In this document: piece after piece, positions 7,991-11,363 of the stretch
Layout of the letters: each line of letters opens with the position of its first letter
How positions within the stretch are numbered: the first letter of the stretch is position 1
From: SOIA01 sp050116035
Lineage (GTDB): Bacteria; Acidobacteriota; Aminicenantia; Aminicenantales; Aminicenantaceae
DNA: 11,363 bases
Reading direction: 5' to 3'
Assembly: GCA_050116035.1 (NCBI GenBank)
Contig: JASFPJ010000084.1
Span: 1-11,363, forward strand
Notes under the pieces: model-generated
The model's input: only the letters and a program-made list of their open reading frames with translations
What the model was told of the DNA's origin: nothing
Database searches by the model: none
Position numbers and translations under genes: made by a program

Positions 7991-8020
7991 TAGTTAACAT
8001 TAAAGGGGAGAATTTGTCAA
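7991..8020 (-). promoter_or_regulatory. Candidate promoter of the phoH-pgpH-ybeY-corC operon
   Basis: A perfect TTGACA lies at 8020-8015 on the minus strand. At 18-nt spacing the sequence TGTTAACTA gives a TG-extended but poor -10 (TAACTA, 7996-7991); at 17 nt it is TTAACT. Transcription would start near 7985, giving a leader of about 40 nt to the ATG at 7946 and excluding the ATG at 8000. Confidence 0.38.
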
Positions 8021-8040
8021 GCTCACTCAGCAGCGAGAGA

Positions 8041-8074
8041 GGGATCGCGTCTTAACATTTGACATTTCTCATGT
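8041..8074 (+). repeat. 34-bp direct repeat, copy 1 (upstream of the DUF1846 gene)
   Basis: This is the left 34 bp of the 88-bp element. It matches 9782-9815 at 29 of 34 positions in the same orientation, with four transitions and one transversion and no gaps. The two copies bracket the DUF1846 gene, 1741 bp apart. Confidence 0.85.
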
Positions 8075-8128
8075 GGGGTCATTGGGATCTGATCCCACTG
8101 AATACTGAAGTTATTAAGGCCTGACCCC
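8041..8128. repeat. 88-bp MITE-like element with imperfect terminal inverted repeats
   Basis: The left end GGGATCGCGTCTTAA (8041-8055) matches the inverted right end (8114-8128, reading GGGGTCAGGCCTTAA on the minus strand) at 11 of 15 positions. Inside are a perfect palindrome TGGGATC-T-GATCCCA (8083-8097) and an 8-bp inverted pair TGGGGTCA (8074-8081) / TGACCCCA (8122-8129). No coding capacity is present. It sits in the divergent intergenic region between phoH and the DUF1846 gene. The GGGGTC...CTTAA termini resemble short repeats often seen beside REP-associated (IS200-like) transposases; that link is from memory and not shown here. Confidence 0.6.
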
Positions 8129-8256
8129 AACAATACCATCAATACAAAAAAAAATAAAAAAGATTTTGCAAAAACATGTGCTCTTGGTGTAAAGATAGAA
8201 AAACGCATGAATGAACAAAATCATTCCTATTTGAAAAATCAAGGAGGAGCCGGGAA

Positions 8257-9774
8257 ATGCCCCTGAGGAGAGGATTCGATAACGAGAAATATTTGGAGGA
8301 ACAAACCTCTTCTATCCTGGAAAGAGTGCGCACGTTTAATAACAAGCTGTACCTTGAGTTTGGAGGGAAGCTTCTCTTTGATTACCACGCGGCACGCGTG
8401 TTACCGGGTTTTGACCCAAACGTGAAGATGAGACTGCTTCAACAGCTCAAGGAAAGGGCTGATATTCTTCTTTGTATTTATGCCGGTGATATTGAGAGAA
8501 AAAAAGTGCGAGCTGATTTCGGGATCACTTACGACGTGGATGCTCTCAAGTTGATTGACGACCTCAGAGAATGGGATTTGAATGTTTTAGGTGTAGTCAT
8601 CACACGGTTCGATAATCAACCTTCCGCGAAGATATTCAAGAATAAACTGGAACGGCGGGACATCAAGGTATTCACGCATCGCTACACTAAAGGGTATCCG
8701 TCAGATATAGATGTTATCGTGAGCGATGAAGGCTACGGAGCCAATGAATATATTCCGTCGGATAAGCCTCTTATCGTCATCACAGGACCAGGACCGGGAA
8801 GCGGCAAACTGGCCACCTGTCTGTCTCAGCTCTACCATGATTACAAGCAGGGGATAAAGGCAGGATACGCAAAATTCGAAACTTTTCCCATATGGGATTT
8901 GCCCTTGAAGCATCCTGTCAATGTCGCTTATGAAGCCGCCACAGCCGATCTTGGAGATTTTAATGTTATTGACTCTTTTCATCTGGAGGCTTATGGGAAG
9001 CCTGCCGTCAATTATAACCGTGATGTCGAAGTCTTCCCGGTTTTGAAGAGAGTATTGGAAAAACTCACAGGGGCTGAATCAGTGTATAAATCTCCGACAG
9101 ATATGGGCGTTAACCGCGCCAGTACTGGCATCATGAATGATGAAGCGGTCAAGGAAGCCGCTAAACAAGAAGTGATCAGAAGATACTTCAGGTATTCTTG
9201 TGAGTATGTCATGGGATTCACGGATAAAGACACGGTCCAGAGAGTGGAGCTTCTGATGGAGGAGCTGGATGTCAAATCCGAGCGCAGGAATGTTGTCGAG
9301 CCGGCGAGGCAAGCGGCAGAAGAGGCCAAGACGACCAAAAAGGGACACAAAGGGATTTTTTGTGGGGCCGCTATCGAGTTAAAGGACGGTTCTATCATCA
9401 CGGGGAAAAATTCCCCTCTTATGCACGCGGCTTCCAGCTTGGTTCTGAATGCAGTGAAGGAGCTGGCTGACATCCCAGATCATATTCATATACTGACGCC
9501 GGATACCATCGAGTCCATCTCTAACTTGAAAAAGGATATCCTGAATGCCAAGTCTGTCAGCTTGAATTTGGAGGAAACTCTGATCAGTTTAAGTGTCAGC
9601 GCGACCTCCAACCCCGCCTCTAAATTAGCGCTCGATAAATTGAAAGAGCTCAAGGACTGTGAAGTTCATCTGACTCATATTCCCACTCCGGGAGACGAGG
9701 CTGGTTTGAAAAGACTGGGAGTGAACCTGACAAGCGAGCCAAATTTCTCCACAAAGGATCTCTTCACCGCCTAA
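8257..9774 (+). CDS. DUF1846 domain protein
   Basis: The 505-residue protein is a full-length member of the DUF1846 family, recognised from its N-terminal GFDNEKYLEEQTSSILERV, the HAARVLPGFDPNVKMRLL region (44-61), the glycine-rich loop TGPGPGSGKLATCLSQLYHDY (about 176-196) and the FHLEAYG stretch (241-247). The loop looks like a phosphate-binding motif with GSGK, and relatives form a two-domain fold, but the substrate and reaction are unknown. The family is frequent in anaerobes and Firmicutes. The start is secure: AAGGAGG (8241-8247) lies 9 nt before the ATG. The gene is monocistronic, divergent from phoH, with no convincing promoter hexamers. It is flanked on both sides by copies of a 34-bp repeat, a possible sign of past movement or of repeat insertion into both intergenic regions. 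Confidence 0.92.
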   Translation: MPLRRGFDNEKYLEEQTSSILERVRTFNNKLYLEFGGKLLFDYHAARVLPGFDPNVKMRLLQQLKERADILLCIYAGDIERKKVRADFGITYDVDALKLIDDLREWDLNVLGVVITRFDNQPSAKIFKNKLERRDIKVFTHRYTKGYPSDIDVIVSDEGYGANEYIPSDKPLIVITGPGPGSGKLATCLSQLYHDYKQGIKAGYAKFETFPIWDLPLKHPVNVAYEAATADLGDFNVIDSFHLEAYGKPAVNYNRDVEVFPVLKRVLEKLTGAESVYKSPTDMGVNRASTGIMNDEAVKEAAKQEVIRRYFRYSCEYVMGFTDKDTVQRVELLMEELDVKSERRNVVEPARQAAEEAKTTKKGHKGIFCGAAIELKDGSIITGKNSPLMHAASSLVLNAVKELADIPDHIHILTPDTIESISNLKKDILNAKSVSLNLEETLISLSVSATSNPASKLALDKLKELKDCEVHLTHIPTPGDEAGLKRLGVNLTSEPNFSTKDLFTA

Positions 9775-9781
9775 AAGGTAA

Positions 9782-9815
9782 GGGGTCGCATCTTAAGATT
9801 TAACATTTCTCGTGT
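9782..9815 (+). repeat. 34-bp direct repeat, copy 2 (downstream of the DUF1846 gene)
   Basis: It begins GGGGTCGCATCTTAA, 8 nt after the DUF1846 stop codon, and shares 29 of 34 positions with 8041-8074. Only the left end of the 88-bp element is recognisable here; I find no matching right end downstream, so this copy appears truncated. Confidence 0.85.
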
Positions 9816-9901
9816 CTTTGTTCCTTTGTTTCCTAGTTGACCATTAGAAAAATTCCCTTCTAATTAAAAAATCCAAAGAAATGTCAAAGAAAGAAGGGAA
9901 A

Positions 9902-9989
9902 AGGCTACTTTTTTGTTTAAGAAGGGGGACAGTCCCTATTCTTTTTAAACCAAGGACTTAAAGGGATAATCCCCACTAAAAAGTAGCCT
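9902..9989. repeat. 88-nt structured element with 12-bp perfect inverted ends
   Basis: AGGCTACTTTTT (9902-9913) and AAAAAGTAGCCT (9978-9989) are perfect inverted repeats. Enclosed is a long hairpin closed by GTTTAA (9915-9920) and TTAAAC (9945-9950) with GGGAC-A-GTCCC (9926-9936) at its tip. A second hairpin, GGGAT-A-ATCCC, lies at 9963-9973. Together these can form a three-way junction in single-stranded DNA or RNA. The class is unassigned: a miniature element or a structured RNA are both possible. Confidence 0.6.
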
Positions 9990-10044
9990 GTTGTTTAGCT
10001 CAGTAATTAAGTAACACTTTTATAAATGATACAGAGGATAAAAG

Positions 10045-10073
10045 TGTCATTGCGAGTGAAGCGTGGCAATCTC
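10045..10073 (-). repeat. Single inverted copy of the REP-like palindrome
   Basis: This 29-nt copy, TGTCATTGC...GGCAATCTC, is the reverse complement of the array core. It matches the inverted first unit at 10120-10148 at 27 of 29 positions. The pair is separated by 46 nt and could form a long cruciform or RNA stem. Confidence 0.9.
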
Positions 10074-10119
10074 CAAAAGAAAGATTATATTATTACAGGA
10101 ATGAAGACAGCCTTTTTAT

Positions 10120-10258
10120 GAGATTGCCACGCTGCGCTCGCAATGACATGAAGGCGAGATTGCCGCGTTCTCTCGCATGACGTGAAAGAATGAGATTGCC
10201 GCGTTCTCTCGCATGACGTGAAAGAATGAGATTGCCACGCTGCGCTCGCAATGACATC
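10120..10258. repeat. Second 36-nt-period array of REP-like palindromes (4 units)
   Basis: Units start with GAGATTGCC at 10120, 10156, 10192 and 10228, again exactly 36 nt apart. Units 1 and 4 carry the intact core with ACGCTGCGCTCGC. Units 2 and 3 are identical to each other and have a core 2 nt shorter (GCGTTCTCTCGC) with a linker 2 nt longer (TGAAAGAAT), so the period stays 36. The 8 nt directly before the array, CTTTTTAT (10112-10119), also precede the array at 2691. Confidence 0.92.
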
Positions 10259-10307
10259 CAAAAAATGCTACCAAATTACTGAGCACGCACACCTGTCCCC
10301 TTTTTTC

Positions 10308-10336
10308 TTGAAAAATAGGGGAGGGTGGTGTATAAA
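10308..10336 (+). promoter_or_regulatory. Strong sigma-70-type promoter for the RHH-sulfotransferase genes
   Basis: TTGAAA (10308-10313, 5/6) is followed by a 17-nt spacer and TATAAA (10331-10336, 5/6). Transcription would start near 10343, giving a leader of about 70 nt. In this leader TCCATT (10369-10374) and AATGGA (10380-10385) form a 6-bp hairpin next to a GGATCC palindrome (10383-10388), a possible operator or leader structure. Confidence 0.65.
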
Positions 10337-10414
10337 TCAAGGTTAAAAGAGTAGAGGGATCAATCCGCTCCATTTTATCAATGGATCCTGCTCCCCATCG
10401 CGAAGGAGAAAAAC

Positions 10415-10633
10415 ATGGATAAAGAAGAACGTATAGACGTTTCCATCCCGGCTTCTCTGTATAAAAAGATCGAAGAAAAGATCAAAGGAACAGAAGCAGA
10501 CTCTGTCTCGAGTTATGTTACCAAAGTCATCAAAGAATATCTGGCCAAAGAAGAAGGCGCGTCAGAATCATTGAGCAAAGAGGATGAAGAAAAGGTCAAA
10601 GAGAGATTGAAGGCTTTAGGCTATCTGGATTAA
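10415..10633 (+). CDS. Small ribbon-helix-helix (CopG/Arc-type) protein with an acidic-basic C-terminal tail
   Basis: The 72-residue protein shows the ribbon-helix-helix pattern. A beta strand ERIDVSIP (5-12) is followed by helix 1 (about 13-26) and helix 2, SVSSYVTKVIKEYLAKE (30-46). Such proteins dimerise and usually bind operator DNA through the paired strands. After residue 50 comes a charged tail ending KVKERLKALGYLD; similar LKALGYL ends occur in other proteins such as sulfatases, but its meaning is unknown to me. AAGGAG (10403-10408) gives a clear start, and the promoter just upstream is among the best in the window. It may autoregulate this promoter and the sulfotransferase-like gene 56 nt downstream. 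No toxin partner is present, so a classical toxin-antitoxin role is unlikely. Confidence 0.75.
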   Translation: MDKEERIDVSIPASLYKKIEEKIKGTEADSVSSYVTKVIKEYLAKEEGASESLSKEDEEKVKERLKALGYLD

Positions 10634-10689
10634 TGCACAGGATGAGAGGGCATAAACCCAAATAATAATCCATTCATGGAGTCAAAATA

Positions 10690-11256
10690 ATGAAACCGAT
10701 TTACATTGTTTCTGGACTGCCGCGGTCAGGCACTTCGCTGCTGATGCAGGCTTTACAAGCGGGAGGACTGCCGGTGGCCACAGACGGAAAAAGAAAACCG
10801 GATGATGATAATCCCAAAGGATATGTGGAGATTGAAAGCATCATCGACAAACTCAGGGATAATCCTGAGTTTGTGTTCAACTTTGAGGACCAAGTTGTCA
10901 AGGTCATTGCCTACGGCCTTCAATACCTCCCTCGAGGGAACTATAAAGTAGTTTATATGGAAAGAGACATAGAGGAGGTTCTGGATTCCATGGAGAAGAT
11001 GATGGGCAGCACGGACGAGGAGAGGGAAAGCACGAGAGCGGCTTTCATTAAGTTGGACGAAAAAACTAAGGTCAACATCCGCAATAGAGAAGATATGGAT
11101 GTGTTATTCGTGAATTACAACGAAATTCTTTCAAGCCCTGAAGAACAGCTGGGAAAGGTCCATCACTTTTTTGAGGATAAGGATCTGGATTTAACCAAAA
11201 TGGTGGAAGCTGTGGATAACACTCTCTACAGGCAAAGACGAGTGAAGGGGCAATAA
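10690..11256 (+). CDS. Small sulfotransferase-like protein
   Basis: The 188-residue protein starts with the PAPS 5'-phosphosulfate-binding loop SGLPRSGTS (8-16). A 3'-phosphate-binding-like segment with Arg92 and Ser100 (MERDIEEVLDSMEKM, 90-104) has the R-x7-S spacing of sulfotransferases. The C-terminal AVDNTLYRQRR resembles the end of a family of short bacterial sulfotransferase-domain proteins, so it is probably complete rather than truncated. The acceptor substrate cannot be told, and transfer of a group other than sulfate, or a non-catalytic nucleotide-binding role, is possible. GGAG (10680-10683) lies 6 nt before the ATG. It follows the RHH gene on the same strand after a 56-nt gap and is likely co-transcribed. 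An in-frame P-loop remnant follows its TAA stop. Confidence 0.8.
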   Translation: MKPIYIVSGLPRSGTSLLMQALQAGGLPVATDGKRKPDDDNPKGYVEIESIIDKLRDNPEFVFNFEDQVVKVIAYGLQYLPRGNYKVVYMERDIEEVLDSMEKMMGSTDEERESTRAAFIKLDEKTKVNIRNREDMDVLFVNYNEILSSPEEQLGKVHHFFEDKDLDLTKMVEAVDNTLYRQRRVKGQ

Positions 11257-11340
11257 AACTTAAGGATTCACCTGTTCATCACAGGCTCGCTGGGTACGGG
11301 CAAATCCACATGCGCAACTGAAATCAAAGACAGCCGCTAA
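11257..11340 (+). pseudogene. P-loop kinase-like remnant after the sulfotransferase stop
   Basis: Directly past the sulfotransferase stop and in the same frame, 27 sense codons encode RIHLFITGSLGTGKSTCATEI and a few more residues before TAA (11338-11340). GSLGTGKST is a complete Walker A motif preceded by a hydrophobic strand, as in adenylate-type or APS kinases. No ATG, GTG or TTG start exists; only a CTG at 11272 preceded by AAGGA. At about 23-27 residues it cannot be a functional kinase, so it is most likely a decayed gene 5' end. An APS kinase origin would fit beside a sulfotransferase but cannot be shown. Confidence 0.4.
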
Positions 11341-11363
11341 TGATAATAAAGACAATTGAAGGA
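11340..11363 (+). other. Possible start of a further gene, cut by the window edge
   Basis: An ATG at 11340 overlaps the preceding stop (TAATG) and stays open for 8 codons (MIIKTIEG) to the end of the window. No Shine-Dalgarno sequence precedes it. Alternatively, the final AGGA (11360-11363) may itself be the ribosome binding site of a gene starting just outside. Too little is visible to name a product. Confidence 0.25.

Larger units (their letters stand above)
9998..10284. mobile_element. 287-bp non-coding element with 24-bp imperfect terminal inverted repeats
   Basis: The left end (9998-10021) and inverted right end (10261-10284) share GCTCAGTAATT exactly, then GTA, CA and TTTT, for 20 of 24 matching positions. 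Just inside the left end is a 10-bp hairpin, ACACTTTTAT (10014-10023) / ATAAAAGTGT (10038-10047). The middle holds one REP-like palindrome in one orientation and four in the other. No transposase is encoded and I see no target-site duplication, so this is MITE-like at most. Confidence 0.45.
9775..10414. other. 640-nt gene-free block of nested palindromes and repeats
   Basis: No credible protein is encoded here. From left to right it holds the second 34-bp direct repeat (9782-9815), two small inverted repeats (ATTAGAA/TTCTAAT at 9843-9864; TTCCCTTCT/AGAAGGGAA at 9853-9861 and 9892-9900), the structured element at 9902-9989, the inverted-repeat element at 9998-10284 containing the second 36-nt array, and a strong promoter at 10308-10336. 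The short frames crossing it are repeat translations. Confidence 0.8.

Noticed and set aside
9012..9473. 153-residue minus-strand frame
   Set aside because: It lies wholly inside the DUF1846 gene in antisense, has Ser/Leu-rich low-complexity composition and no start signal.
8041..9815. att-site pair of an integrated element
   Set aside because: No integrase or recombinase is encoded between the 34-bp repeats, neither copy lies in a tRNA, and the left copy is explained as the end of a longer 88-bp element.
9843..9864. Rho-independent terminator after the DUF1846 gene (ATTAGAA/TTCTAAT hairpin)
   Set aside because: The 7-bp A-T-rich stem is followed by an A-run rather than a T-run on the plus strand, and on the minus strand by GGTCAACTAG, so it does not fit in either direction.
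9991..10010. tRNA D-arm-like sequence TTTAGCTCAGTAATTAAG
   Set aside because: No acceptor, anticodon or T-arm can be built around it; the sequence is accounted for by the inverted-repeat end.
10116..10373. 85-residue minus-strand frame ending in CERSVAIS repeats
   Set aside because: It is a translation of the second palindromic array plus the promoter region, with no ribosome binding site or domain.
10415..11256. Toxin-antitoxin pair (RHH antitoxin plus downstream gene)
   Set aside because: The downstream protein has sulfotransferase-type nucleotide-binding motifs, not RelE, MazF, VapC, HipA or Fic features, and the genes are 56 nt apart rather than overlapping.

Overview
The window is a stretch of bacterial chromosome, moderately AT-rich, with no plasmid, phage or intact transposase gene. 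The gene content (a predicted lipoprotein with 6-bladed beta-propeller/NHL-type repeats, a phoH-pgpH-ybeY-corC-era block, a DUF1846 protein, a small ribbon-helix-helix protein beside a short sulfotransferase-like protein) and the many dispersed palindromic repeats suggest a Gram-negative-type anaerobe. An Acidobacteriota/Aminicenantes-like or deltaproteobacterial-like lineage would fit. This is an impression from gene content, not a phylogenetic result.

Layout: 1-249 holds no gene. A plus-strand beta-propeller lipoprotein follows (250-1464), then AT-rich hairpins and a minus-strand tRNA-His (1559-1633) with its own promoter-like sequence. From about 8000 down to 1729 runs a minus-strand housekeeping cluster: phoH, pgpH (HDED/7TM/HD phosphohydrolase), ybeY, corC-like and era. 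The first four abut or overlap (TAAATG junction, 29-nt overlap, 8-nt overlap) and are almost certainly one operon. era is set off by a 339-nt gap filled by a 36-nt-period tandem array. The cluster joins rRNA maturation and 30S assembly (YbeY, Era, probably PhoH) with membrane c-di-AMP turnover (PgpH) and a CBS-domain membrane protein.

A divergent intergenic region (8001-8256) carries an 88-bp element with imperfect terminal inverted repeats. It precedes a plus-strand DUF1846 gene (8257-9774) with an excellent Shine-Dalgarno sequence. A copy of one end of the 88-bp element lies just past that gene, so the gene is bracketed by 34-bp direct repeats.

The 640-nt gap 9775-10414 is the most structured part of the window. 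It contains an 88-nt element with a 12-bp perfect outer stem and inner hairpins (9902-9989). It also contains a roughly 287-bp element bounded by 24-bp imperfect inverted repeats (9998-10284), which encloses a second 36-nt-period array of the same repeat family plus one opposed copy. A near-consensus sigma-70-type promoter (10308-10336) then leads into the RHH protein and the sulfotransferase-like protein. The sulfotransferase stop codon is followed, in the same frame, by a short P-loop remnant and possibly the start of another gene at the window edge.

No clearly new protein system is visible. The strongest unusual signals are the two 36-nt-period arrays, the nested inverted-repeat elements, the element ends around the DUF1846 gene, and the RHH/sulfotransferase/P-loop-relic group.
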